From: Oasisia sp. SBJ-2009
Lineage: Eukaryota; Annelida; Polychaeta; Sabellida; Siboglinidae
DNA length: 64,000 nt
Direction of reading: 5' to 3'
NCBI GenBank assembly: GCA_964017155.1
Contig: OZ024857.1
Location: 24,856,155 to 24,920,154, forward strand
The notes under the pieces were generated by a model. The model saw nothing but the letters and a program-made list of their open reading frames with translations. It ran no database searches and was not told the DNA's origin. Positions 1 through 12,728 of the stretch are shown one piece after another; positions within the stretch are counted from its first letter, which is position 1; each line of letters opens with the position of its first letter. The position numbers were made by a program, and so were the translations under genes.

Positions 1-735
1 TGGAAGCAATCAGAGGGAAACATTGAAATGGACGCACTGAGTCATGTGTCACTGTTTTATGTGCTTACAAATCAGTTATGTCACACAAATGTTTGACATC
101 ACTGTTATCTCTGTTGGAGTTTTTACTCAGTTGGTATGAATCATGTCTGAATGCACTTTTGTTGCAAGTGACTGTAGCTAAAATTGTCTAAAATTGGCAG
201 AACTAACACCTCTCCTGAATTAGCATTCATACATGATCAGAAGTGTCATAGTAGTCAGTGCCTATTTGGATATTTTGTTCAACACATCACAATGCATACT
301 ACAAGTGTAGACTGGTTGAACAATTTGTTGCACAATGAGTATTTTACATCCGTTTACACCTTCGGGCTGTTAACATATGACATATTGTTTCGGTCTGTTA
401 ACACATACATGTGAATATGTGTTACAGTTAAATGTTACATTTACAAGTTACTATTAACAGTACGTTACAATTGAATTGAACAAACTCAATGTTACAGACA
501 GTTGACTGAAATATCCAAATAAAATGACCATGTGTTACAGACCTGCTGCTGTATGTGACTTACACTGACTGTTACACTGACTGATATAGCTGACTGTTAC
601 ACTGACTGTTACACTGACTGATACAGCTGACTGTTACACTGACTGTTACACTGACTGATATAGCTGACTGTTACACTGACTGTTACACTGACTGTTACAC
701 TGACTGTTACAGTTCTGTCACGAGGCTGCCCACAG
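1..735. other. Intron sequence upstream of the first detected exon
   Basis: No exon with acceptable splice sites and spectrin or plakin coding potential was found here. Most of the stretch is AT-rich single-copy sequence. Positions about 566-712 hold a tandem repeat of a 12-base unit (GACTGTTACACT, with variants containing GATATAGCT or GATACAGCT) that ends about 20 bases before the acceptor at 735. Confidence 0.6.
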
Positions 736-823
736 TGAGACTGGACTGAAAATGTTGACGTCCTGGTGTCGTAACCAAGCACCATCCAAGGACAGTGCCC
801 AAGTGGTCAGCTCACACATCAAA
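736..823 (+). CDS. MACF1/DST: Spectraplakin exon 1 of window: plakin-domain helix before the SH3 fold
   Basis: Predicted exon of 1 + 87 bases, with acceptor CCCACAG and a strong donor AAA|GTAAGTG. It reads ETGLKMLTSWCRNQAPSKDS and then AQVVSSHIK. Joined in phase 0 to the next exon, it makes an unbroken spectrin-like helix (SSHIK followed by ETLQHVLAYQ), which is the main support. The acceptor has a poor pyrimidine tract and the exon is short, so this is the least certain exon of the set. The 4.2-kb intron after it holds the (GTCT)n/(GTCG)n microsatellite and pyrimidine-rich DNA to about 1200. The rest is AT-rich sequence in which I see no further exon or element. Confidence 0.65.
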
Positions 824-873
824 GTAAGTGACCACTTCTTGTCTGTGATACACACCTCTCTCTCTCTCTGCTC

Positions 874-876
<3 letters not shown>

Positions 877-919
<43 letters not shown>

Positions 920-1129
920 GGTCGGTCGGTCGGTCGGTCGGTCGGTCGGTCGGTCGGTCGGTCGGTCGGTCGGTCGGTCGGTCGGTCGGTCGGTCGGTCG
1001 GTCGGTCGGTCGGTCGGTCGGTCGGTCGGTCGGTCGGTCGGTCGGTCGGTCGGTCGGTCGGTCGGTCGGTCGGTCGGTCGGTCGGTCGGTCGGTCGGTCG
1101 GTCGGTCGGTCGGTCGGTCGGTCGGTCGG
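877..1129. repeat. Compound tetranucleotide microsatellite (GTCT)n then (GTCG)n
   Basis: About 10 copies of GTCT (877-916) pass directly into about 53 uninterrupted copies of GTCG (917-1129), followed by CT-rich DNA. It starts about 50 bases after a predicted splice donor. The long open frame across it (Ser-Val-Gly-Arg repeats) is a product of the tetranucleotide and is not a gene. Confidence 0.95.
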
Positions 1130-4100
1130 CCCTCAGTCAGTCTCTCTCTCTCACTCCCCCCTCCCTACCTCCTCTCTCTGCATCCCTCCATCCCTGCCTC
1201 GATCCCACCCTCTCAATCCACCAATGAGTGTCTCCCCACTGTCTGTTGCTGACATTCAGGTAATCTCAGTGAGGAGTGACACAGTCTGGTGTAACAGAGA
1301 AGTATAATGCTCTTCTTAATATTAATGTGTAAACCTTATTTCCCCTCTAGGCATTACCCCAGTTCACTGAGCTATACATCATGCGACCCTTGAATGATGC
1401 AATTGTTAAAAAATCCACGAATTGGTCCAACAACCAGGACAGGTTGGCGGGTCATCCTTACAAATGCATTGACCTGATCGCTGTATAGAACACACATTTA
1501 AAATATGAATCATTTATGCACATAGCATTTTATCTGAAGTTTTGAAAACTCTTATAATGATGGTGAGATATGAACCGTAATGACTGTGCATATTGTGTAT
1601 AGAAAGGTGAAAGGTGTAGACATTTACAAAATGGACATCATCATTGAAGGAGAGGATGTGTTGACGTTACAAAAGGTGGTTTAACTTTTCACCAGTTGTG
1701 CTGATAAAGATGATGGATGTCACCATGAATAGATGCTGCTATCTCAGATAGGCATTGATTGAACCCTGGCTGTCTGTGGATGTCTTCAGTAACTCAGTTA
1801 CTCAGTTACTATCTAGATAGCTGGACAGTTGGCATAATATTGGCGGCCATTGTTAGCTGTGTGTGTGGCAAATAGGGCGTGAAAGTCTCGCTCGCGAAAA
1901 CGAGGCTGGGGACAATTGGGGCAGGAAGTCCATATTCTCCATGCTAACGTATAGGAGTTTCTTTTTTTTTTTGGTTATAATAATCAAACTGTTCCAGTCT
2001 AACTATTTCAGTTATATTGTCCGAAGGATTTTTACAAGCAGAAGCAATGAACACTTTGCCGGTGACAATGCTCACGGAAATCATGAATTTTAATCGATTA
2101 TTATGATGGTTGCCATGGCATCGCCGGCTTGTACTTGTGTTTGGCGATCGTGACTAATAATGAAAAGTGCCATTTTTTCGCGCAGTACAACCTGTTTGGG
2201 GCAAACGTATACATATGTTATGATTATGTGCATTTAGACAACTTGTCAGATATAAGTGCTTATCGAAGCCACAACGTACAGCTATGTAAAATGCAAATCC
2301 CATAAAAGACACATACGACCTAAAATTGTTGGGAGTGTCTATTATCTGCACTACATAAATCGCTATGTCTATGATTGTGTGGTAAACTCAATATTAAATC
2401 GGACATTTTAGATAAGAAAGGTATAACACAAGATATTTATGTCCTGATTTTCCTAGTATTCATCAGTTGGAAGTTACAACTGTCATCCATTGAATATCAT
2501 TCTTATGACCAGTCCCCAAATCAGCTCCAGTCGCGCGAAGTCTCACCATGTATCATGACCCACTTGCATGCCCTACGGCCTCTCTTTGTTCCTGAAGTCC
2601 AGAGTGAGGCTGACCTAGATATGTTTCGTCGTTTTTTTGTTTTGCTTCTCCAGTCACTGTCTAGTTCAATTTTGTCTTCATCAGTACAGTTGTGTAGGTA
2701 TAACATTGTCCATTTTGATATCCTAAAAAAAGTCATTATAATAGTGATTTAGACATTGTGCAAGCATAGCAGCGCCTTAATCTACATTACATATGATATC
2801 ACTGTAATATTGTAATATATCAGTCATTGTCTAGATAGAAACACAATCCAGAGAAGGCTCTCGATAGTACCCCATGACTCTTATGCCATTTAATAGTTGA
2901 GGCAATGATTTTCTCAATAGGAAATTGTTCATATAATTATTTAAAATAATTATGTTAAAATTAAGCAGTGACAGTTTTCAAAATTGACACATCACTGCAG
3001 TATCAGCAAGAATAATATTTACACAGAAGTTATGCGAACGTGTCAGTTGTGCATCGATCCTGGTGTTGGTAATTATCATTATATAAGTTGTTAAGGAGCA
3101 ACATTTATTATTTTAAAGAGCGAAATTAGGATCAAGAGCTGACAAGCTCCTACAGAATGTTCAATAATGGTCCTCAGATTTCACAGGCACACTAAAATTG
3201 CTTAAAGTATTCCTGACTTGGTTGCTACAAATATTTTAAATTGATGGTGATCATGCAGCCAATCAGTCACAGTCTTGATATCACATGATCATCTGGGAAC
3301 AATAGAAATGAGAGGTCTTGGCAGTAGACAGGCCATACAACATCCTGCAAGATCAGATTAACTCCTGAGTCAGGACACCAGACTGAGACCCAGCCACGTT
3401 TGCTGCAAGAAACACATTTATAACATGAGTCTGGTAAAAAGATTGCCAATTAGCTGTAGCCTTGTCTCCAGTGGAGGTTGCCTGTGTCCCAGTGGGGATT
3501 CCCACCATCTGGACCCAGTGACTGATTGAATGGTTTATTCACAATATCACTGGTTTGTGTTTATATTAAATTACACTTTTGGGAACGCAATCAACCTCCA
3601 ACCTTTGCTGGTGGTGGTTTTTACTCAGATTTAAAAATTGAAAACACATGGGAGTACTGTACTTGGTGTGTTTTATTTAAGTGTACCATTTAATGTCGCT
3701 TGCTGCCGATTATGTGTGATTTGGAAAAACACCACATGCAACAGCAAAGTCTATATTTAGCATGCAGCTCGGTACATTATATTATCCACCAGCTATCGTA
3801 CGAAAATTTACATTAGTAAGCACCTAAAAACCAAGGTTAAAAATAACAAATTGCACATAATAAAAAATATAAAGTAACATGTCATCAAAATAATCATAGA
3901 AATGTTGTAAAGGAATTAAACATCAACATTTCTGTTCAAATGTGTATATTTCACTGTGTAATTCATGAATGAAGTGCTCTGACATATGTGATCCTTGGAA
4001 TGCACTAAGATTAAAGTTGAGGGTCACTTCAGTCCTCCTTTGATACTCACCTGTGTATAGATTTGCATGAACATGAAAGTGGAGGTTACTGTGCATAGGG

Positions 4101-5028
4101 CATAAGCCTGCTAAGTATTATGGGAGCTAAATCACAGGGCTTGTATAAAAAAAATTCTGTAAAAAAAAACGTGTCATTTTTTATCTCAGTCTTTTAGAAA
4201 CATGAATACCTTATAAAAGAAACAATGTAAATTTGGTAATGTCCTGTGTTATGTAGTGACACAAAATGTTGGTATTTCCTAAACAAAATTGTTTGATTTT
4301 GAAAGAACCTACAAAAACGGTATGTGCAGTTCATAACTCTGCTGATTGAATTCAGTTTGTGATGAATTTTGAGGACTTCTGAGCATTAAGTTAAATTATG
4401 TTTGCTTGCTCTTGCAATTAAGTAAATGATTTCTCACGGGAATTGGTTTCACCAACAGGACACAAGAGAGTCAGGCGATGCTCCTGATCAAGACAAGCAA
4501 TGTCATTCAGTAGCTCAATCTATTAAGTAATTGCTCTGTTTGATCAAATTTGCACTCTAAAAACACAATTACCGAACAAACACTTTGCTGTGACGTTGAA
4601 CCTTTGAGATGAAATATGTTTTATAGTAAGAACGCATTCATGGTAAAATCAGGTTAAAAGCGAGGTGAGAAATGAGACTTCTTGCATTGTGGGTCTCAAC
4701 AATGGGTTTCATTTTGCTTTTGATCTTTAATAAGAGCTGCTGGATTTGTTATTATTTTTTCAGTAAATTCAGGATGGTGACTGGCAAGTTCTGTTGGTTT
4801 GTGTCCATTCACCAGAAGTTATTTATCATTGGGCGTCTTGTGTTATTGGTTGACAATACTCCATAAATATCAGCTAACTCCTAAAACAATAAAACGAACT
4901 TTCAAGTTTTGAATCCTTCGACGACCAGTGATAGTCTAAACAGTTTGAAAGTTTATTTATTTTGCGTAATACTCATGAAATGTGACGATGTCCAGACATT
5001 ACGAGTGACCACTGACCACTGCTTGTAG

Positions 5029-5175
5029 GAGACTCTACAACACGTGTTGGCCTACCAGGTGAAGGTGGATGCCCTCTACGCCCACTGTGATACCATCGTC
5101 CCAGTGCCACTGCGGAGACGGCCCATTGACATCCCGCTCAAGGTGAAGGCCCTGGTCAACTACAATGACCAACAG
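5029..5175 (+). CDS. MACF1/DST: Spectraplakin exon 2: plakin domain, entry into the SH3 fold
   Basis: 49 codons, phase 0 at both ends, acceptor CTTGTAG and donor CAG|GTGAGA. The product has helix residues (ETLQHVLAYQVKVDALYAHC), then PVPLRRRP and PLKVKALVNYNDQQ. In plakins the helix of spectrin repeat 5 is followed by a basic Arg-Arg-Pro linker and the first SH3 strand (ALCDY-like; here ALVNY), which matches this order. The following 2.1-kb intron is AT-rich single-copy sequence, with a 14-bp array just before the next exon. Confidence 0.9.
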
Positions 5176-7232
5176 GTGAGATCATTGCCGACATTGTAGC
5201 CTTCTTCGTCCCCATTGCATTCTGGGGGCCAGTGGGCCACATCACTTCATCTGCTCTGCTCACTTGATGGAGGCATTTCTGTGTGTTGCAATCTTGTCTG
5301 CTGTCTCCCTGGACTAGTGCTGCTTGGGCGTAACCTTTGGTTGATGGTCAGAATTTTCTTTTGCCATGATGGGATTTTCTTTAGCCACTTTTTACCAGAT
5401 ACTAAAATGAGCAGTCTTAACCCGCTGTCCGGCATATCATTGTAGGTGTTTATGTGGGTCAGCTCAATGATTTAAATCAACTCAAAGGGAGATGCGAGGC
5501 AGCAAAACCAGAGATATATCACTGTTTGTCAAAGTCATAATGAATTTTGTGTGTGAAGTTTACATTCCCCAGATAGAAAACTATTTCATTTATGGTGCAA
5601 ATGGTGATTGGCATTTCAACCGAAATCCAAAAATTCCGAGCTGTGTCTCGTGTCCCTTCTGAGGCATATCTCCTGATCTACACTGTCTCTTTGTCAACTC
5701 AAACACAACCTTAGTCTACTTATTCTGCCACCTACTTACCTAAAATAAAATGGTCTCCATGTCATTATCTTCTCAATCATTCCCATATCAACTGTTACAA
5801 TCTTTAGCCATTGTATTCCCTCCTTAGTTAGTCACTCCTGCCCTTCAAGTTCTCTCTTTGCACTCCATCATAGTTTTGATATTCCCTCTTTGTTTTGATC
5901 TTCCATCTGATCTTCCATCTTAGTTTTGATCTTCCTCGTCTCCTTCTTGTCCACCCTCTTGCGTTGTCACTGCACTCTTTGTGGATCACACCTAGTTCTC
6001 CTTTTCTTTATGTAACACTATTTCTATCACAGTTATATGAAGTTATCAAAACACACATTTGGGGAAGTCTCTGCAGTTATCAAGTATCAACTGTACTATA
6101 GCCTATATGTCTTCTTCTTCTGTAGTACATAGTCAGGTAGTTTTTTGGACCTTTTTGCATCTTCTGGAGTTCATCTGAGTACAGTCTTGGCAACGGTTCA
6201 GTTACCCACTTAGAGAACACACATGGACCGTGACCAAGTGTGAATCTTCCTAAAGGACCTTGTGAATAGCTCTTCTATGGTAAATTATAACTCTGGCTGC
6301 AGGATAGATTGAATGCTTTGAATTTTGTTGTGCCTCTGTTTCCAATAATGCTTGAGTAACAGGTGTGTTTCGGTGAAACCTGAGGGTGTTGTAATTAATT
6401 CGAAAAGATTGGGTGAGATTTGTCACCCAACTTTGCATTTTTCGTTTAGAAGGTACAATAAGGACTGGTTCCTTCTGCCTGTTGTCAAAAATAACCATCA
6501 GTCCTGTTGCTGGGTCACTAGGCCGGCTGGAACTGAAATGGACAATACTGAATGGCTGATATAATTATGGTATACACCCAGATGTTATTCTGGAATTGTG
6601 AACTGTTTGCGCATCTCTTCAGTGTGGTTCACTGCAGAAAACAAGTTTGTAAAAACAACCGGAGAGAGGTGACTCAGCTGTGTCCAAACATGTTGTGACA
6701 ACTGGTTAAGCATTAAGCACTGCTGTCATAAAAATGTAGAAACAAATGTTGTATGGATGATTTAATTGTACTGTCGTATGCCATTAAACCAATGGCACAA
6801 TCGGATGGAAGTAGTTAATGAACAGTGCATGATGCAGTTCAACGGCTGTCCAATGTGGCCATACCTCATGTTTACTGCTCCCTTGAGCTTTGTTCTTCCA
6901 GTGCATTGCCATTATGCTTCATCACAAGATCATGTTACTTTTTTCAGACTCTGCCCAACAGAGCCCATAAACATTTCAGTAACAAGAGAATATTGCTAAA
7001 ATTATACTCTTGCCTTTCCTACTCCTGTCCTTCATGCGTAAATAAGAGTTTTAATTAAAAAAAGTATTAGTGTTGTATTCTAACGCCGGATAAAATATTA
7101 TAGAATTGCATGCCACTCACAGTAGCGTAATTGTTACAGAAACAGAAATATGGTAATTATGATTCGTTGTCTTTTAAATGTGTGCATTGTGTGTCCAACA
7201 TCTATTCAGATACTCTGGATTTTTTGTTACGT

Positions 7233-7288
7233 GACCCATGTCACATGACCCATGTCACATGACCCATGTCACATGACCCATGTCACAT
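7233..7288. repeat. 14-bp tandem repeat abutting a splice acceptor
   Basis: Four exact copies of GACCCATGTCACAT end seven bases before the start of the exon at 7296. The array fills the place where a pyrimidine tract and branch point are expected. Each unit holds the near-palindrome ATGTCACAT. Confidence 0.95.
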
Positions 7289-7295
7289 GTTCCAG

Positions 7296-7358
7296 GTGAA
7301 GATAAGCAAGGACGAGGAGTGTTTGCTGTTGGATAACTCAGAGATAACAAAATGGAAG
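7296..7358 (+). CDS. MACF1/DST: Spectraplakin exon 3: SH3-like core strands
   Basis: 21-codon exon, phase 0 at both ends, acceptor TTCCAG and donor AAG|GTATGC. It reads VKISKDEECLLLDNSEITKW plus K, corresponding to the KDE-C-L-DNS-KWK signature of the plakin SH3-like subdomain. Such very short exons are easily missed by gene finders. The 5.1-kb intron after it holds (TA)n at 7378-7503, an (AGGGGC)n tract and (GTGA)n/(GCGA)n near 10.5 kb, and the start of a LINE fragment at 11590. The part from 7504 to 10400 shows nothing recognisable. Confidence 0.92.
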
Positions 7359-7377
7359 GTATGCACAAATATGTAAT

Positions 7378-7442
7378 AATATATATATATATATATAATA
7401 TTATATATATATATATACATACATACATACATATACAAAAAT

Positions 7443-7503
<61 letters not shown>
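7378..7503. repeat. (TA)n microsatellite
   Basis: Two long TA runs separated by TACA repeats, starting about 20 bases after the donor at 7359. Isoleucine-tyrosine open frames here are repeat artefacts. Confidence 0.95.
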
Positions 7504-7509
<6 letters not shown>

Positions 7510-10426
7510 GTAATATCATTCAGAAACATGACAAAACAGGGATCAGTGGTACATTATTTATTACACAAGACTCAGTTGCCAGCACTAGTTCATATTAGTT
7601 TTGGTTGCTGCAGTTTTGAAGCTTGGGTAGTTGTTTTGGTTGCTCCACGTTACTCAAGTTGACTCAGTTGTATTAATGAGTGCCTGGTTGTAGATGGTGG
7701 TGGATGTCTTCATGCAGTAGCTTGGTTAAATGTTTCTGAAAGAAATAAGTTAAGTTGGTCAGTTGGGCTGAAGCGTGCAACACCATGAATGGGTCTGACA
7801 GTTGGAGGCCGTGTGGCATACAAACTTGTTGCTGTTTGTATTTCATTGTGAAAAAATAAGAACCACTTTTGTAAGTTGCAACTGGGACAGACTGGTTTGA
7901 ACCACTTCGGAAAGTTTAATCCGGTGTCCGCTTACAAAGGACAGGCAATGTCATGTGACTTGTTGAGCCACAGAGGTCTGTGTCAGGGGGTTCAGGGAAG
8001 GCTTCTGTGTGAGCAGGCGTGTGATGGGATTAGGCCGAGAGAGTCGGTTGTTAAATCATGTAAGCTAAATACTGGTCTTTGGCATATAGATCCATGTAAC
8101 TGCCAGGTAACACATGCCACAGTGTCACGTAAGTTACAGAACTGTTCTATGGTTTATGTGAGCCAACTTATCAGAGAACATTGATACCTAATGGTGTTGG
8201 TGCATTTTTCAAATAACTGGAGTTGACGATAATATTCGACTACATTTTATTTTCCAAATAACTTTTTTATTTACTGGCGGAGGTTATAATAGAATACGTT
8301 TCACGTTATAGTTACATTTCTGCAGTTATTCTGTTTCAAACATGTTGCTAAAATGGCAAAACACAACTTAGAATTCCAGCTATCCCTGGCACTTCAGGGG
8401 ATACTTGTGCTTAGCATTAAACCCAATGTGTGACACTTTCGTTGGCCTCACACCCACACGTCCATGATTGCAATTTTCTTCTCCATAAAGTCTCTGTTAT
8501 AGTAGAATCACTGAAGCATAACACAGACTTGACACCCGTGCAGAAGCTATTTTTCACAATGACAAAAACTCTATTTTATAACCTCTTCTTATAAGTCTCG
8601 GCTATACAAATCACAACATGGTGATAAATTGTGATACACGCATCTAGTGCGACACAGTATCAGTTCTGTTCTGTTTGTAACTCAGACAATTACACGAGCC
8701 AGTGAAAAGCATGTTTCTCATTACATCCCAGATTCTCATTTAAGAAATAGGTCAACAGTGTGCAGCCATGCATGAAGTGATACTTTGAGTTTCAGTCACT
8801 GTTCCACAGAAAAGTTCTGTCTATTAGTATTACGACTGTGTTACTGCTCCCATCTGCATTAGATCATTAGACACACAGGCAGGAGAGGAGGAGCTCATGG
8901 ATCCAAACCTATAAATTTCAGACATGTTCCATTAATCACTCAAGCATTTTGTTGACTCTGCCAGTCTTTGATTGCTTGGAGAGCTGTAAGTTGTCCGATG
9001 TTAATGCACAAATTCCTGGATGCTAAACAGTTGATGGCACAAAACTGGTCTGGCAACTCTCTTACGCCCACGTGAATTCTGTCATCTTGAACCTGATGTG
9101 AGCGTGTGTTCCTTGGGGTACTAACACATGGTTCCGGATGCTATCCAGGCCAGAGATTCCGACCCACCCCAGTAAATGTTTGCACACCTTTCAGTGGCCA
9201 CCTCACCCAGGTAAACTTGGCACTTAGACGGGTTGTGTTACCTTAGAGGTGGCGGTGTTTGGCCAGACACACGTCTGGCTTTGTACAGGTGTTAGCTCAC
9301 ATACACACACCCTCACCTCAGACTGAGACGACGGGCTAAGCTGTTTGCCAACTCTGAGAGCATTTGTGTGCACAGACTCACTTAATTCAAGTTAGCAGGA
9401 CATTCTCAGCTCATTCTCCACTCTTCCATGTTAGGCCAGGCAAAACACATTTCCCCTTTTTGTTGGAAGCAAATATAAAATAATTTTATAACTTTTTGAG
9501 AAACATTATTTTTTATTGAAAAACAATTTAAATAAACTTGCATAATTAATGTACCTGCACACACAAAAATTAGGAAATTAATAATTACTCATTTAAGTTA
9601 TTTCAGAATAGCATAGTAGTAATATGTATACATATTCAGTCTAAACTACTTAAATGTGCTTTACAAGGTCAATAAATGAAATCTTACATAGTGGGCAGTA
9701 TTTTAATTAATAGGAAGTAATGCAAGATTTGCAAAAATAACCGTTATATAGTCAGGTTGTTCTTATGGACAGGTGGCCTTTAAGACAGATTTTACTGTGT
9801 CAATAAGTTGCATGGTATGTGAATGACGTACAAACATAGAATCAAACTAGCCCATCATTGAACGAGTGTTGTTTACATGGTTTAACAAACATTTCATTTA
9901 CTTGATTTGGTAAACATTTCAAAGTTCAACAAAAGTGAGTAACATTAGGATAGGGAAGGTACAACTGTGTGTATTCCTCCCTACACTCTACTACCCCTGC
10001 CCCCACCTCCCCCACCCTCCATGTTGACTGACCACACCCCTTGCGTGGCTCATGTCCAACTGTTTAAGTGTAGCGTTCGACCAGCAAAATGTAACTTTTT
10101 TACTGGTCAAGTGTTCTGTTTGTTCGGTGCTTAAGAAGTGAAGTTGTGCAATAAATCTAATGTCATCATTGCTAGTCAAACAAGAGCCACCTAGAGTTCC
10201 ACTGAACAAACAGTTGTATTATGTGCTGTTAGTGTCACATGTTTTATGATATTAAACTAGTATCAGTTATGATGATAAGTAACCAGGTGTTCCCGTGATT
10301 TATGTCAGTTTAAGACATGCAGTAGGCAGTGCATGGCTAGGATGCAGTTGTTTTGGCAAAGTACTGACAGTTGCCAGCTACTGAAGCTACATTCTTTCTG
10401 CATAGCTGACTTTGTCTTCAGGGTAT

Positions 10427-10600
10427 ACAGTTAGGGTTAGGGTAAAAGGGTGTATGATTAATGAAGGGGCAGGGGCAGGGGCAGGGGCAGGGGCAGGGGC
10501 AGGGGCAGGGGCAGGGGCAGGGGCAGGGGCAGGGGCAGGGGCAGGGGCAGGGGCAGGGGCAGGGGCAGGGGCAGGGGCAGGGGCAGGGGCAGGGGCAGGG
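10427..10600. repeat. Telomere-like doublet plus (GGGGCA)n G-rich hexamer array
   Basis: Two TTAGGG-type units (GTTAGGGTTAGGG) at about 10430 are followed, after a short spacer, by about 22 perfect copies of GGGGCA (10466-10600). Runs of four G every six bases on the + strand could form G-quadruplexes. Confidence 0.9.
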
Positions 10601-10618
10601 GTGGATGGGTTGCTGACT

Positions 10619-10757
10619 GGGTGAGTGTTTGTGTGAGTGAGTGAGTGAGTGAGTGAGTGAGTGAGTGTGTGTGTGAGTGAGTGAGTGAGTGAGTGAGCGA
10701 GCGAGCGAGCGAGCGAGCGAGCGAGCGAGCGAGCGAGCGAGCGTGTGAGTGAGTGAG
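10619..10757. repeat. (GTGA)n / (GCGA)n microsatellite
   Basis: GTGA repeats pass into about eleven GCGA repeats and back to GTGA. Looser GTGA-related sequence continues to about 10940. No gene is supported. Confidence 0.9.
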
Positions 10758-11589
10758 CATACTAGAAGGGGATGACAGTGTTAATGAGGAATGTGTGAGT
10801 GAATAAAAAGTGAATGAGCGACAGAAAAAAAGATGAGTGAATGGATGAGTGCAGAGTGTATGAGTATGTCAGTGAGTAAGTCAATGAGAGACTCACACAG
10901 TAGGTGTGTGAGTGGATCAGTGAGTGAGTCAATCAGTGTAACACATCAGGTAATCCCAAAGTCCTTGACTATCAGTGCACTAGCCATTCTCAGAATCCAC
11001 AGATCACTCATTCCCAGACAACCCCGCCGACAAACCCTCCCCCACACCCTTTTCCCGAAAGACACACTCCAGCCAAAACAACACAGCCACGTCATAACAC
11101 ACCCTTGACATATTGAACCTAGCAAACATAAAGCACTTGTGAAAAAGCCCGCCTCACAATTAAACACAGTGCCACAGATTTATCTGCACAATTAAACGTG
11201 GTCTGTACAACAATTCACAGACAGAAGTCAACACTAAATCACAGCAGCATCATGGTTTACTTTGTTCAGCCATGTGCTCAACATACTGCAAACAAAGAAA
11301 CGGACATAATTTACCTCGTAGTTTAAACAAAGAAATGCCAGTTCTACACTAGGGTTGTTTGATGGGGTGTGAGCACACGTCACAGCCAGGGCTCAGGGAG
11401 GGGCCCTCCAGGGTGGTTTATGGCAGAAACAATTCAACCAGCTATAAACACAGTACATGGAGTCAACACTGAAGTCCTGCATTTAGTGGAAAAGCTAGAC
11501 TAAGACAACAGGTGCTGCTCCTTGTCTGTTACTTACATTTAACATGCCTCAGAGTTGTCCAGCATAAATATTGACAGAATTTTTTTTTC

Positions 11590-11890
11590 TCGGTCAAGGA
11601 GGAGAAAAGGACTAGAGGACATGGAGTTACATTAGCAAAGAAGCAGTGTATTTGAAATATTTGAAAATTTTCACAAAAACAGTAAACGTATGGAACAGAT
11701 TATCAGCTGATTGTGTAGATGCTAGTAGTGTTAATGTATTTAAAAATAAAATCTATATATACCTAAGACAGGCGGGGTATACTTAGATAGATAGGTTGGA
11801 CTCTCGATAAGCCAAAGGATTTCCTAGTCCACCTGCCATCTAGAGTTGAATCTCTGTGTGGCAATCTTGCTAATTCTTGTTAAATCTTGT
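11590..11890 (+). mobile_element. LINE 3'-end fragment (reverse-transcriptase C-terminus)
   Basis: In a frame with frameshifts and one stop, the DNA encodes VNVWNRLSADCVDAS followed by VNVFKNKIYIYLRQAGY. This is the usual W-N-x-L-P/S ... FK-x-(K/R)-(I/L) ending of non-LTR retrotransposon polymerases. A related copy lies inverted at 54080-54360 (shared GGCAATCTTG and CCATCTAGAGTTGAATCTC stretches). It is decayed and 5'-truncated. Confidence 0.75.
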
Positions 11891-12427
11891 TAAACCACGA
11901 TCTACACAAATGGGTAATATGTGAATAGATTAATAATATATAAAGTTGGTTTAACCAAAACAACACAACATCAGTTAAAATCGTTTTAAAACAAAACAGC
12001 ACAATATAGTTTGAAACTTGGGCAATATTTAATTTCTTTACAGTGGACAATGGAGATCTTAGCATATAATTTAGACAAAAGACATAGAACCCATATATAT
12101 AAGAAGCAGGATGACAGCTGTTGCTCAGTGAGAGGTGACACTGTCACCTCCAGTGTCACCTGACATTCAAATGTGTTTGCAGGATTGCAAAAGCTCAGTC
12201 GGCAGGTGATATTTCTGGAATGTCTCCAACACCTCTCTGTCATTCCACATCAGGTGCATGTTTTTGTAGTTTCAAAACAGAAGGGGTTTCTCAATTTTTA
12301 CATTTACAAACACCTATTTGAATTGTTTCAAAATATTTGCAGGTGTAAAGTACGTGAATGTGAGTTGCTGCTTAGGCTGTGTCTGAGACTCTCTGAAGAC
12401 ATCTGTTAAAAATGGTTGTGTTTGCAG

Positions 12428-12519
12428 GTTCGGACGAGCTCGGGAGAGGAAGTGATGTTGCCAGCCATGATATTTCTGGTTCCCCCACCAGACGGGGAGT
12501 CAGTTCGGACCGCACAAAG
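12428..12519 (+). CDS. MACF1/DST: Spectraplakin exon 4: end of the SH3-like fold
   Basis: 92 bases, phase 0 at the start and two bases into a codon at the end; acceptor TTTGCAG and donor AAAG|GTACAC. It reads VRTSSGEEVMLPAMIFLVPP then PDGESVRTAQR. The pattern V-P-(S/A)-x-x-F-x-(I/V)-PPP is the hallmark exit from the plakin SH3-like domain in MACF1, DST, plectin and desmoplakin. The intron to 15680 holds a LINE fragment, a hAT-type MITE and an (ATGTAT)n/(TA)n tract. 13620-15020 is otherwise AT-rich with no recognised feature apart from a poly-G run near 14886. Confidence 0.93.
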
Positions 12520-12728
12520 GTACACATCTTTTTTCTTCTTCTTCCATATACTGGAATGGGCCCTGTTCGGGCGTTAAAAGTCCAATCGAAGCTTGTGCGC
12601 TTGGGAGGGTGTGCTCTCTTAAAACAGTTAATATAAAAACAAAATGTATATTAAAACTTTAATAAAGTTATTCTATGAACCTCTGGTGATTAAAAAAATT
12701 ATTATTAATATGATGTAGGTACATAGTC

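Noticed and set aside
752..1252. Long frame with (Ser-Val-Gly-Arg)n
   Set aside because: Translation of the (GTCG)n microsatellite; only the first 24 codons (to 823) are used, as part of exon 1.
1351..1431. Possible exon after CCCCTCTAG reading ALPQFTELYIMRPLNDAIV
   Set aside because: Good acceptor, but the peptide has no spectrin or plakin character and would break the helix formed by joining 823 to 5029.
4460..4527. Possible alternative exon reading DTRESGDAPDQDKQCHSVAQ then SIK, vaguely like exon 1
   Set aside because: 68 bases with a phase-2 end, so it cannot join exon 2 in frame; the similarity is too short to support mutually exclusive exons.
10430..10442. Telomere sequence
   Set aside because: Only two TTAGGG units inside an intron; no terminal array.
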